From contig JAJRVC010000326.1 of the NCBI GenBank assembly GCA_024277475.1, positions 1 through 39,346 on the forward strand: 39,346 bases of DNA. Direction: 5' to 3'. The first letter of the stretch is position 1, and the number at the start of each line of letters is the position of its first letter. Shown here in pieces: positions 1 to 8,415 of the stretch. Source of the stretch: Deltaproteobacteria bacterium (lineage in GTDB: Bacteria > Desulfobacterota > Desulfobacteria > Desulfobacterales > JAFDCJ01). A model generated the notes under the pieces. It saw only the letters and a list, made by a program, of their open reading frames with translations. It was not told where the DNA came from and ran no database searches. A program made the position numbers and the translations under genes.

Positions 1-3
1 CAT
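1..3 (-). CDS. Start codon of a divergent gene running off the left edge
   Basis: On the minus strand an AGGAGG ribosome binding site (positions 16-11) lies seven bases before an ATG at 3-1. This is a near-ideal translation start, so a gene very probably begins here and continues left of the window. Nothing of its product is visible. It is divergent from the BREX fragment and lies where the rest of the methyltransferase should be. It could be a regulator, a toxin-antitoxin gene or a mobile-element gene. Confidence 0.55.
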
Positions 4-16
4 TTTTTCACCTCCT

Positions 17-48
17 AAAGTTATATTGATCTGGCCTAATATAACTTT
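17..48. promoter_or_regulatory. Perfect inverted repeat, candidate operator
   Basis: AAAGTTATATT (17-27) is the exact reverse complement of AATATAACTTT (38-48), with a ten-base spacer. It abuts the AGGAGG of the leftward gene, so it lies in that gene's promoter or leader. The size and symmetry fit a dimeric repressor site and are too AT-rich for an intrinsic terminator. The binding protein is unknown; autoregulation by the leftward gene is an inference. Confidence 0.5.
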
Positions 49-118
49 TAGAACGTGAAATGTCCAGCCATAATATTTATAATTTTATCAGTCACTTTCG
101 ATTGCTTAAAGTGCCACC

Positions 119-1129
119 TTGAAAGTGATGGCCTATAAATCTAATGGTGGTCTTGAAAAACGTTTTTTGAAAAAGGCCGAAACAGAAGAAGGTGTCTGGG
201 ATTGTATAAAAACACATTTAAATAACTTGCCTGTTGTCAAACCCAAGGGGGGGCAACTCGAATTCATTACCGAACGTGATCCCCGCATTTTGTATGACCG
301 TACTGTGGCCGTTTACGTTCGCCATAGCATACCAGTTCCGTTGTCATCGCCTGAATTTCAAGCCGGTCTGGCAGACAAATTCCCTGAACGAGACGGCATG
401 TATTTCCTTCCAGATCAGGCCGCTGAGTATGATAAAAAGCGTATAAAAATGGAAGGATTGGGCCAGAGGGCCATTTGGGTGGAAGATGAACGCAGTGCTG
501 CAGACTGGCTTCGTAGTTTCTTAAAAAATAAACCATCCAAGTATCAAGAAATACAGCCTGAGTTTTTCGAAAAACTTAATGAGGCCTGGAAAAAATGGGA
601 AACGCGGCCAGAGCTTCGGTCATTATTAGACCAATATTTCCTTTGCTACGACGGACAGGAAAATGTGCCGCCCCAGATCCATAGCTACTTGTCAACCAAC
701 TTTAAAGAGCTGCGTAAACTTCCGGCCGATAGTCCCTTGCTGCGCTCTAAGGCCAAGGACCGCTGGTATGTGCCCGATCCTCGTAAAAACGCAGATGTTG
801 AAAAACTCAGGGAAAAGAGGCTGCTTGAGGAGTTCTGGATCTACTTACCGCCGGGATATGATGTTGAGGCAATTAAAAGGCGTATGCAAAGTGGCCAGGA
901 AATGCTTCCCGGTATGGAATCACCGCCGCCAAAAGTTCCAAGAGGCAAGCGCCTTAAGCTTGTGCGGACCGAGGCGGTCAGGGTGGGTTTCAAGCAATGT
1001 TACCAATTTAAAGATTACCAGACCATCATTGCGGTCGCCCATTATATACCGGAAAATGTCGTCAATGGAGACGATCAGCTTCAGATGATATATGACTCAG
1101 CAGTGACCCGCTCAGGCCTGGAGATTTAG
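119..1129 (+). pseudogene. C-terminal fragment of BREX type 3 DNA methyltransferase PglXI
   Basis: The 336-residue product resembles only the C-terminal third of the long adenine methyltransferases (PglXI) of BREX type 3 systems, where the enzyme marks host DNA. Recognisable stretches are ERDPRILYDRTVAVYV, FPERDGMYFLPDQ, QIHSYLSTNFKELRKLP and KAKDRWYVPDP. The N-terminal catalytic part, with the SAM-binding and NPPY-type motifs, is absent. The frame is closed by TAA at 107-109, and the bases before it do not look coding. The only start options are TTG 119 or ATG 128, and neither has a convincing ribosome binding site. The gene is followed after 14 bases by brxHII. It is most likely a 5'-truncated remnant left by a rearrangement; a stand-alone domain protein is possible. 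The family call comes from remembered sequence patterns, not a search. Confidence 0.75.
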
Positions 1130-1143
1130 CACCATTCGATGAA

Positions 1144-3960
1144 ATGGAAAAAACAGAATTAAAAATGTCGCAAACCCCCTGGGCCTGGTCAAAGTCCTAT
1201 CGAGAGCAGGTAAGAGTTATTGAAAGAATCGAGCTTTGGGGCGCTTTGAATTACCGGATTTGGCTTCCAGGCCATGACACAGTGGTTTTAGTGCCATCTT
1301 CTGATATAGCCGCCGGCGGATCAATTGACTTTCAAGGGAAAGAAGATCAAACTGAGCTTTCTTACATCAAATTTCTGCTGATGGCGGCCAAATTGGCTAA
1401 TCTGTTGACCGAAGATGTCCTGCTGGCGCCGATTGATTCCACCGTCATCCCTCTTCCCCACCAAATCAAGGCCTTGCGAAAGGCCATTTCAAGAGACCGG
1501 GTCCGTTTTTTACTGGCGGATGAAGTCGGGCTGGGCAAAACCATTGAAGCCGGTCTGATCATGAGAGAAATGAAGCTGCGGGGGTTGGTTAAAAGAATCC
1601 TGGTGGTATCACCAAAAGGGTTAATCATGCAGTGGATTGCCGAAATGAAGACCCATTTCGACGAAGAGTTCCGCTATTATGCACCCGCCGATTTCACATC
1701 CTACCGTCGTATTGCCGGAAAAGACAATATTTGGACGACATCCGACCAGATTATATGTTCTCTGGATTCGGTCAAACCGGTTGAATCCCGAAAGGGATGG
1801 ACCGATGAAAAGCTTGCACAATTTAATAAAGACCGATTCCAGGACCTGATCAGTGCCGGCTGGGATTTGATCATTGTGGATGAATCCCACCGGCTGGGAG
1901 GCAGTTCGGATCAGGTTGCCCGTCATCAGCTCGGCAAAGGACTTGCAGAGGCTGCGCCTTACCTGTTGCTGCTTTCGGCCACCCCCCATCAAGGCAAATC
2001 CGACGCTTTTCATCGATTGCTGACTCTGATAGACAAGACGGCTTTCCCCGATCCTTCTAGCATTACCCGGGAACGGATACTTCCTTATGTAATTCGAACG
2101 GAAAAGCGCCAGGCGATCGATGCGGACGGTAAAGCCTTGTTCAAACCCCGAGTTACCAAGCTGATAGGAATTCCGTGGAAACCTGTCCACCTGATGCAGC
2201 GCCGGCTGTATGATGCTGTAACAGAATATGTTCGAAAAGGCTATAACCAGGCCATTAAAGAAAAAAAAGGGTATATCGGTTTCTTAATGATTCTGATGCA
2301 GCGACTGGTTACTTCCAGCACCCGGGCAATTTCGACGACACTTGAACGCCGGTTGGAAGTTTTGCACCAACCGCAGGAACAGATGAGTCTTTTCCCGTCG
2401 ATTTTTGAAAATGAGTGGGCCGACTCAGACGGACAGGAGCAGCTCGAATCTGTTTTAGGTGTCCGTTTAAAAGCTCAGAAAAATGAGAGGGCCGAGGTTA
2501 AGCTATTGCTTGATGCCGCCAAACAGGTGGAAGCTCGCGGACCGGATGCCAAGGCTGAAATCTTATTGGAATGGATCTACAAACTACAGAAAGAAGAAGC
2601 AGAGCTTGAGCTGAAACTACTCATTTTCACTGAATTTGTGCCGACCCAAGAGATGCTGGCTGAATTTTTGACAGCCCGCGGGTTTTCCGTTGTCTGCCTG
2701 AATGGCAGCATGGATATGGATCAACGGAAACGAGTACAGACGCTTTTTTCCAGAGACGTTCGAATACTCATATCCACCGATGCCGGCGGCGAGGGCTTGA
2801 ATCTTCAGTTCTGCCATGTTGTCATCAATTACGATATCCCCTGGAACCCCATGCGGTTGGAGCAGCGTATCGGACGTGTAGATCGAATCGGCCAGGAAAA
2901 AATCGTACGGGCAATCAATTTTATCATCGAAGATACCATCGAATATCGGGTGCGTGAGGTTTTGGAAGAAAAACTTGCAACTATCTTGGATGAGTTCGGT
3001 GTCGATAAAACCAGCGATGTTCTGGATTCTGCAGAAACCGATCATCTTTTTGAAAATCTTTATATTGAAACGTTGAGAAATCCGGAATCGCTTGACGCCG
3101 AAGCACAGCGACTGATTAATACAATTAGAGAAGAAGCTGATCAGGCGAAAAACAAAAACACTCTTTTCCGTGATAACCTTGACCTTAAGCCGGATGATGC
3201 CCAGCAAGTTCGCCATTACCCATTGGCCGACTGGATAGAATGCATGACAATAAATTATCTGGATGCCTTTGGCGGCTCTATGAAACAAAAGGATGAGTGC
3301 TTTGAAATAAAATGGTCAAATGAAAATGAGCCTCAGTTAGTAGTTTTCCCTGGTAATTCACATCAGGCACCTGATGGTGTCGAAATTTTGTGCCTTGAGA
3401 ACCCTCGAATCCGGGAAATGCTGTCAAAATGGCGCCGATTTTCTGCCGGCCGGCCAATTTTAAAGGTTGAAGCAAAAGATATTCCTGAAACTATTCAGGG
3501 CTACTGGTCATTGTGGCAGATTCGAATGAATACCATGGATAGCCAGCATCAAAGAATAATGCCTCTTTTTGTGCATGATGACGGACGTAACCTTCAGCCA
3601 ACGGCGAAATATGTTTGGGATCATTTGAATTCAGGAAACTGGCAAATAACCGGTGAAACTTCTGAAAATGAATCGGTTCAAATCTATCAGAGATGCAAAC
3701 AATTCGCTGTCGAACAGGGCGGCGCCATTTATCACGAAATGCGACAAAAACATCTTAATCAGCTTGAACTGGAGCAGGAGAAGGCCGAACACAGCTTCAA
3801 ATCGCGCAGACAGATTCTGAATAAGGTCGGTCTTGATCAGGTTAAGGCCTATCGCCTCAGGCAACTCAGGAAAGAAGAGGAAGCGTGGCGATCTGAAAAT
3901 AAAAGGAAGCTGCAGGTAACGCCGGAACTATTTGCATTGATTGTTCTAAGGATAAATTAA
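1144..3960 (+). CDS. brxHII: BREX type 3 SNF2-like helicase BrxHII
   Basis: This 938-residue SNF2/DEAD-like helicase is expected to act on DNA within the BREX phage-exclusion machinery. Motif I DEVGLGKTIEAGL lies near residues 126-138, motif II VDESHR near 245, and motif III LLSATPHQG near 277. The C-terminal helicase lobe spans roughly 490-590, with STDAGGEGLNLQ and the arginine-finger motif RIGRVDRIGQ. The N-terminal region (about 1-110) has the WAWSKSYREQVRVIER type of start seen in this family. The C-terminal 150 residues are charged and probably coiled. The likely start is ATG 1144, although ATG 1168 is also possible. It sits 14 bases after the methyltransferase fragment and 4 bases before pglZ, matching the BREX type 3 order pglXI-brxHII-pglZ-brxA. 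All key motifs look intact. DISARM DrmD helicases are similar, but the PglZ neighbour favours BREX. Confidence 0.85.
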   Translation: MEKTELKMSQTPWAWSKSYREQVRVIERIELWGALNYRIWLPGHDTVVLVPSSDIAAGGSIDFQGKEDQTELSYIKFLLMAAKLANLLTEDVLLAPIDSTVIPLPHQIKALRKAISRDRVRFLLADEVGLGKTIEAGLIMREMKLRGLVKRILVVSPKGLIMQWIAEMKTHFDEEFRYYAPADFTSYRRIAGKDNIWTTSDQIICSLDSVKPVESRKGWTDEKLAQFNKDRFQDLISAGWDLIIVDESHRLGGSSDQVARHQLGKGLAEAAPYLLLLSATPHQGKSDAFHRLLTLIDKTAFPDPSSITRERILPYVIRTEKRQAIDADGKALFKPRVTKLIGIPWKPVHLMQRRLYDAVTEYVRKGYNQAIKEKKGYIGFLMILMQRLVTSSTRAISTTLERRLEVLHQPQEQMSLFPSIFENEWADSDGQEQLESVLGVRLKAQKNERAEVKLLLDAAKQVEARGPDAKAEILLEWIYKLQKEEAELELKLLIFTEFVPTQEMLAEFLTARGFSVVCLNGSMDMDQRKRVQTLFSRDVRILISTDAGGEGLNLQFCHVVINYDIPWNPMRLEQRIGRVDRIGQEKIVRAINFIIEDTIEYRVREVLEEKLATILDEFGVDKTSDVLDSAETDHLFENLYIETLRNPESLDAEAQRLINTIREEADQAKNKNTLFRDNLDLKPDDAQQVRHYPLADWIECMTINYLDAFGGSMKQKDECFEIKWSNENEPQLVVFPGNSHQAPDGVEILCLENPRIREMLSKWRRFSAGRPILKVEAKDIPETIQGYWSLWQIRMNTMDSQHQRIMPLFVHDDGRNLQPTAKYVWDHLNSGNWQITGETSENESVQIYQRCKQFAVEQGGAIYHEMRQKHLNQLELEQEKAEHSFKSRRQILNKVGLDQVKAYRLRQLRKEEEAWRSENKRKLQVTPELFALIVLRIN

Positions 3961-3964
3961 TATC

Positions 3965-5983
3965 ATGAAGGACTGGCGGGAAGACATACTAAAGTATTTT
4001 GTCAACGGCATCTCCCGAAAGACGGTGGTAGCGGATCCCGATGAACTTTTTCGGGATGAAGGTCTTTTTACGGAAATCAGCCGACGTGGTTTTTCACTGC
4101 TCCATTTTGAAGACTCCGTTTCTTTTCGATTCACTTACGAATCTGAATTCAGAGAGGCTTGGAATAAGGGTGAAGATAAGGAGCTGGTTGTTATCGTTAA
4201 ACCGGATACTGCTGAATTTGATATGCTGCCCGCAGATTTGCTCCAAAACGCCCGCAAGCTTACTTTTTATCTAAAAGATATTTTCCAGAATCTGTCCTAC
4301 GATGTCATTTCAAAGCTGAACAAGAGTTGTCTTGATCAACTTTACAAGGCATACAATCAATATGCCAATCAGGCAATGGGTCAGCCTTTAACTATCGAAT
4401 TTATTCTTAAACATGTCTTTGGTATTGCACCGGAAGTTATAAAAAAGAACAGCGATCTGATGCGGATGCTTATTAAGCGTCATTACAACAAACTAAAAAT
4501 ACCGAGGATACTGGACCGGCATCTTCTTTTGACAATAGAAAAAACAGGCCTCTTTAAGGACTGGCCGTTAAATTATATCTTGCCGGATCGAACAGCCTTC
4601 TGGGAATTTTTACAAGAACGGTGGCAAATTTTTGCGGCCGGCCAATCCGGGGTAAAAGCGAATAGGGTTGCTGATAAAAGGGATTTAAAGTACCCGGGCG
4701 AAACAAACATCCCCTTTGATCATGACGACATTCGTGGCCATATCGAGAAGCTGTTTGAGGAAGGCATCTTGATGCCGATTGAAGGAAATTCCAAAATCGG
4801 TTCATCGATACCCTGGATAAAGGTGGGGATAAAAGGAAAAACGTCTGGCCAGGTTAAAAGTCAATTTAAAGATTTTTTAGCGGGCCTTCAAAATGAAATC
4901 CCCGGAGCGGATGCTGCAGCCCATTTTGATTGGTTTAAACTTGCGATGCGCTATGCTCAGCTTCGATACATGTGGTATCAAAACTTTCATGATTTAAAGG
5001 AAAATTTTAACGAGGATTTCAATGAACTCTCAGACAAGCTGAATATTTGCTTTCAGTCATGGGCGGTTGAAAACTTTCAGGGGTTATACAACTATCCTTC
5101 GGTAAGTCCTGTCATGGTTCACCACATACCGGGCTATCTTGCACACAAATTAACTGAACCGGATATTTCCAGAATCGCCTTTTTGTTAATAGACGGTCTT
5201 GCCCTCGATCAATGGCTTTTGCTTAAAAATATTTTGATGAAGGATGTAGAAAAAATATCAATACATGACAACGCTCTGATGGCCTGGATCCCTACAATTA
5301 CGCCGGTGTCAAGACAAGCCGCCTTTTCCGGAAAAATTCCCCGTTATTTTACAGACACGATCTATAGAACTGATAGAGACGAATATTTGTGGCGCCAGTT
5401 CTGGTCGGACAGAAATTTCAGACCCGACGAAATCAATTTTTTAAAAGTTAACGGCGATAGAGGCGATCAAGAGAAACTGGACAAAGTGCTCGCATATCAA
5501 ACTCGTGTATTGGGATGTACCATTTACAAGGTTGATCAAATAATGCATGGTGTCCAAGTCGGAAATGTCGGAATGTGGAACCAGGTTAAGACATGGGCTG
5601 AACAGGGATTTATCAAATCTTTTATTGAAAGGCTGATAGCGGAAAATTTTTATATATGCATATCCTCCGATCATGGCAACATCGAGGCAAAAGGCATCGG
5701 AGCTACTAATGATGGCGTTCTCTGCGATACTAAAGGGGAGCGCTGCAGAATATACTCGGATTTAAGACTTCGAGATGAACGGCATAAGCATCTTCAGGAC
5801 ACGCTTTGCTGGGATCATCAGGGTCTTCCAAAAGACTATTACTGTCTGCTTTCGCCACAGGGAAAATCTTTCAGCCCAAAAGATAAAACGGTTGTTTGCC
5901 ATGGTGGAATCAGCATAGATGAAGTCATGGTCCCTTTCATTGAAATAAGCCAGCAGCGAGCAAGTTACGGGCATGATAAATAA
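3965..5983 (+). CDS. pglZ: BREX PglZ alkaline-phosphatase-fold protein
   Basis: PglZ is the signature BREX component. It has an alkaline-phosphatase-superfamily domain and is required for phage exclusion, although its exact substrate is unsettled. In this 672-residue protein the C-terminal PglZ domain begins near residue 390. AFLLIDGLALDQW (about 404-416) supplies the first metal-binding Asp, TPVSRQAAFSG the nucleophile region, ISSDHGN (about 565) the Asp-His pair, and CHGGISIDEVMVPF (about 645) the last His. The N-terminal 390 residues carry the less conserved helical region usual in the family. The gene lies 4 bases after brxHII and overlaps brxA by 11 bases, so all three are translated from one message. 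The length and metal ligands look complete. The start is ATG 3965, closely coupled to the brxHII stop. Confidence 0.88.
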   Translation: MKDWREDILKYFVNGISRKTVVADPDELFRDEGLFTEISRRGFSLLHFEDSVSFRFTYESEFREAWNKGEDKELVVIVKPDTAEFDMLPADLLQNARKLTFYLKDIFQNLSYDVISKLNKSCLDQLYKAYNQYANQAMGQPLTIEFILKHVFGIAPEVIKKNSDLMRMLIKRHYNKLKIPRILDRHLLLTIEKTGLFKDWPLNYILPDRTAFWEFLQERWQIFAAGQSGVKANRVADKRDLKYPGETNIPFDHDDIRGHIEKLFEEGILMPIEGNSKIGSSIPWIKVGIKGKTSGQVKSQFKDFLAGLQNEIPGADAAAHFDWFKLAMRYAQLRYMWYQNFHDLKENFNEDFNELSDKLNICFQSWAVENFQGLYNYPSVSPVMVHHIPGYLAHKLTEPDISRIAFLLIDGLALDQWLLLKNILMKDVEKISIHDNALMAWIPTITPVSRQAAFSGKIPRYFTDTIYRTDRDEYLWRQFWSDRNFRPDEINFLKVNGDRGDQEKLDKVLAYQTRVLGCTIYKVDQIMHGVQVGNVGMWNQVKTWAEQGFIKSFIERLIAENFYICISSDHGNIEAKGIGATNDGVLCDTKGERCRIYSDLRLRDERHKHLQDTLCWDHQGLPKDYYCLLSPQGKSFSPKDKTVVCHGGISIDEVMVPFIEISQQRASYGHDK

Positions 5984-6716
5984 AAAAATGGATATCGGCT
6001 TCAATCGGAAAGTTAAAGCCGACTGGCTGAAAGAGACTTTACAATTAACAGCATCCGGAGTCACAAGGGATGAGATCGAACCGATTTTAAAAAATGAAAT
6101 TGCCAAAGTAAATCCCGGCAAAGAGACAATCCGCAAAGTGTTTATTTATCTTAATCGTGTATGGATTGATCCGCCGGACTATTGCAAGAGATTGCGGGAC
6201 GGTGGTCTTGAAATATTTTCTAAAAAGCCCAATGCCGACACTGCTTTCCTTCTAATCTGGGGGATGTGCATCGCATCCTATCCTTTCATTGGCTGCGTTG
6301 CAGAAGCCACGGGCAGGCTTCTTCGTCTGCAAGGTGAGGTACAGGCTGTTCAAGTAAATCAGCGGCTCAGAGAAAAATATGGCGACAGGCATTTTGTTCA
6401 TAGATCGGTGCGCTACAACCTGAGCACTTTTTTAGATTTAGGTGCCTTAAAGCAAGGAGCCCAAAAGGGTGTTTATGTTAAGGGAAAGGTGTATCGACCA
6501 AAGAGCGATATGGAAATTTCGTGGCTAATCGAGGCTGTTTTACATACCCAAACCAATAGTAATCTGCCTTTCACACGCTTAATACAACATGGATCACTCT
6601 TTCCATTCAACATAACTGATCTATCAGTAACCTCTTTGAAAAAGAATCCCAGGATCGAAATTTTTCGGCACGGGCTGAATGAAGAATTGATTGGTATTAG
6701 TGATAAAGGGACGTAA
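5973..6716 (+). CDS. brxA: BrxA-like DUF1819 protein, end of the BREX operon
   Basis: The 247-residue product matches the BrxA (DUF1819) pattern, a small DNA-binding BREX protein. It has the central segment FIGCVAEATGRLLRLQGEVQ followed by a winged-helix-like stretch with VNQRLREKYGDR and VRYNLSTFLDLGAL. The short hydrophobic run FLLIWGMCIASYPF near residue 90 is typical of the family and has led to membrane-protein annotations. The start may be ATG 5973 or ATG 5988; both overlap or abut the pglZ stop. The last-gene position after pglZ is exactly that of brxA in BREX type 3. No further BREX gene follows; the downstream region is a hairpin element. The family call is good and the biochemical role is inferred from homologues. 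Confidence 0.75.
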   Translation: MINKKMDIGFNRKVKADWLKETLQLTASGVTRDEIEPILKNEIAKVNPGKETIRKVFIYLNRVWIDPPDYCKRLRDGGLEIFSKKPNADTAFLLIWGMCIASYPFIGCVAEATGRLLRLQGEVQAVQVNQRLREKYGDRHFVHRSVRYNLSTFLDLGALKQGAQKGVYVKGKVYRPKSDMEISWLIEAVLHTQTNSNLPFTRLIQHGSLFPFNITDLSVTSLKKNPRIEIFRHGLNEELIGISDKGT

Positions 6717-6785
6717 ATTAGAGATTTAAGGCAGATGGCCATTGATAATTTGTCTGTATTCGAGAAAACAGTTACCAAAGAAAAG

Positions 6786-6837
6786 ACAGAGGGGTCGCCC
6801 ATTCTTGACATGAAGTGAAGAATGAAGGCCCCTCTGT
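6786..6837. repeat. Two-arm hairpin, REP-like element
   Basis: Outer arms ACAGAGGGG (6786-6794) and CCCCTCTGT (6829-6837) pair perfectly. Inner arms CATTCTT (6800-6806) and AAGAATG (6818-6824) also pair, separated by small internal loops. It could act as a transcription terminator for the BREX operon, but no U-run follows. The motif GGGGTCGCCCATTCTT recurs in slightly changed form at 24346-24360, so a dispersed REP-type element is more likely. Confidence 0.55.
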
Positions 6838-6878
6838 TCTCCCAAATAGGATTCGCAAACAATTTCCAAAGTTAAAGT

Positions 6879-7121
6879 TTGGTTACTTCAATCCACCGAA
6901 GGAAAATTTTGGGAAGAAATAAAAATGACCCTCGGTCCTCCGCTATTGCCGCCATGCCCGAAATGGCCATCCTTTTGGCCAAGAAACTCCTGCGTCATGC
7001 CATGGATTTAGACCTCAATGAGACGCTGGAAGAGGGATCCAGAGTTTTCCTGAATTGCAAAAAAGAACACAGCCTTTATGTCGCCGTCACCCGGGTCATG
7101 GAACAGATGCGGGGGAAATAG
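6879..7121 (+). pseudogene. Possible C-terminal remnant of an enoyl-CoA hydratase
   Basis: The 80-residue frame has a tail, AILLAKKLLRHAMDLDLNET and the following acidic helix to MEQMRGK, that resembles the last helices of enoyl-CoA hydratase/isomerase proteins. The first 25 residues look non-coding. Its position beside an acyl-CoA synthetase-containing transporter operon makes a lost beta-oxidation gene plausible. The similarity is short and weak, and a random frame cannot be excluded. Confidence 0.3.
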
Positions 7122-7148
7122 GCGCCTGTTACGAATCCTGAAAAAAAA

Positions 7149-8345
7149 TCAGAGATCCTTGGGACTGCGCCAACCGGTCAGAGGCACCAGACGCTTCTTT
7201 TCCACATCGGCCTTAAAAAGCTTCATCTTTTTTGCCGGCGCGTGGCTTTCGGGTGTATAGGTTACCGGCGGAAAGATGCCGCCGGTATCAAAATCCCGAA
7301 GGGTTTCCAGGGCATTTTTCAGAGTGTCGGGGGTCAGATCTTTACCGGCTCTTTTTATACCTTCAGCAAAAAGCATGGAGACGCCGAGTCCGCCGATATA
7401 CAAACTGGTCAGCTTGGGTTTGCGGTTGTATTTTTCGGCGATCTCGCGAACCAGCTTGATCCCGGGCGTGTCGTCGGTCCAGCTTCCCACAAATCCGGCC
7501 CCGATGTAGTTCTTGGCTGCCGGGCCGCAGGCTTTCACCAGAAGATCGTCCGTGGCCCAGTTAAAACCGAAAACCTGGGGCCAGTAGTTGTATTTTTCAG
7601 CAGTTTTCAAAAATGAGATGATGGGCGGCAGCACATCGCAGGTGATCACGATGTTGGCGCCCGCGTGCTGCAGCGCCAGCACCTGGCTGGAGGCATCCAC
7701 CGCGCCGGTGGGCAACACCAGTTCGGCCACGACGGGAAGATTGTACTTGGCAGCCCGTTTTTTAACAGCGTCGAGACCCTTTTTGCCGTATTCCTTTTTG
7801 GTATAGACCACGCCGATCCTCTTGTCTTTCATCTTGAGGTCATCGTTGATGTAATCCACGATCACCTGGTATTGCCATTCATAAAGTGCTCCAAGAGCAA
7901 AAATATAAGGGTTCAAAGGATCGAAAAACTCCAGGGCCATGGCGTTGGGGATATTGACCATCTTGTAACGTTTGATGTTTTTCATGTTGGCGATGGTTTG
8001 ATTGGTGCCCCCCGTGGTCATAACGGTCAGGACCTTATCCCTGGCGATGAGCTTTTTGACCGCAGCCACAGATTTGGGCGCCTGAAACCCATCATCTTCC
8101 CAGAGCACCTTTATTTTGCGGCCGTTAATGCCGCCTTTTTCATTGATGTAATTCATGTAGTCGATCATGGCGTTCCCCTGAGGAATGCCGAGAGCCGCCA
8201 CCGGGCCGGTCTTGACCAGCACAAAACCCAGCTCGACCGAGTCGTCTGTGACACCCCGGCCGGAGGCCGGCGCCAACCCGGTGGTGAGAAGAAATGCCAT
8301 ACAAACCAATGCCGTCATTCCTGCCAATCTACTTTTGTTTCTCAT
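7149..8345 (-). CDS. livK: Branched-chain-amino-acid-type ABC transporter substrate-binding protein
   Basis: This 398-residue periplasmic binding protein (Peripla_BP_6 family) captures the ligand for the Liv-type ABC importer encoded upstream. A cleavable signal peptide is visible: basic MRNKSR, a hydrophobic core near residues 8-24, then an Ala/Ser-rich cleavage region. Family hallmarks include VELGFVLVKTGPVAALGIPQ at the mature N-terminus, GGTNQTIANM, and a long type 1 periplasmic fold through about residue 390. The start ATG 8345 has a GGGAGG ribosome binding site at 8358-8353. It is the last gene of the leftward operon tetR-livF-livG-acyl-CoA synthetase-livH-livM-livK. The ligand is not evident from sequence. 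With a CoA ligase in the operon, a carboxylic acid (fatty, branched or aromatic) is at least as likely as an amino acid. Confidence 0.88.
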   Translation of the reverse strand: MRNKSRLAGMTALVCMAFLLTTGLAPASGRGVTDDSVELGFVLVKTGPVAALGIPQGNAMIDYMNYINEKGGINGRKIKVLWEDDGFQAPKSVAAVKKLIARDKVLTVMTTGGTNQTIANMKNIKRYKMVNIPNAMALEFFDPLNPYIFALGALYEWQYQVIVDYINDDLKMKDKRIGVVYTKKEYGKKGLDAVKKRAAKYNLPVVAELVLPTGAVDASSQVLALQHAGANIVITCDVLPPIISFLKTAEKYNYWPQVFGFNWATDDLLVKACGPAAKNYIGAGFVGSWTDDTPGIKLVREIAEKYNRKPKLTSLYIGGLGVSMLFAEGIKRAGKDLTPDTLKNALETLRDFDTGGIFPPVTYTPESHAPAKKMKLFKADVEKKRLVPLTGWRSPKDL

Positions 8346-8415
8346 ACATTTTCCTCCCTTTGTTTAGGCGCCAGGGTTTTTTCAAAAAAGAAACCTCTGA
8401 CGAGTTTAAAAGCTG

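Larger units (their letters stand above)
6717..7148. other. Intergenic region between the BREX operon and the livK end
   Basis: This 432-base stretch separates the rightward BREX genes from the leftward liv operon. It holds the large hairpin at 6786-6837 and a small rightward reading frame, 6879-7121, whose end resembles an enoyl-CoA hydratase tail. No RNA gene was recognised. Confidence 0.6.

Noticed and set aside
1621..3288. Minus-strand frames of 189 and 223 codons opposite brxHII
   Set aside because: They lie inside a helicase gene with continuous conserved motifs and show no recognisable domain.
1144..6716. DISARM or another helicase-methyltransferase defence system
   Set aside because: PglZ and the BrxA-like gene are BREX signatures, and no DrmA, DrmB or DrmC protein is present.
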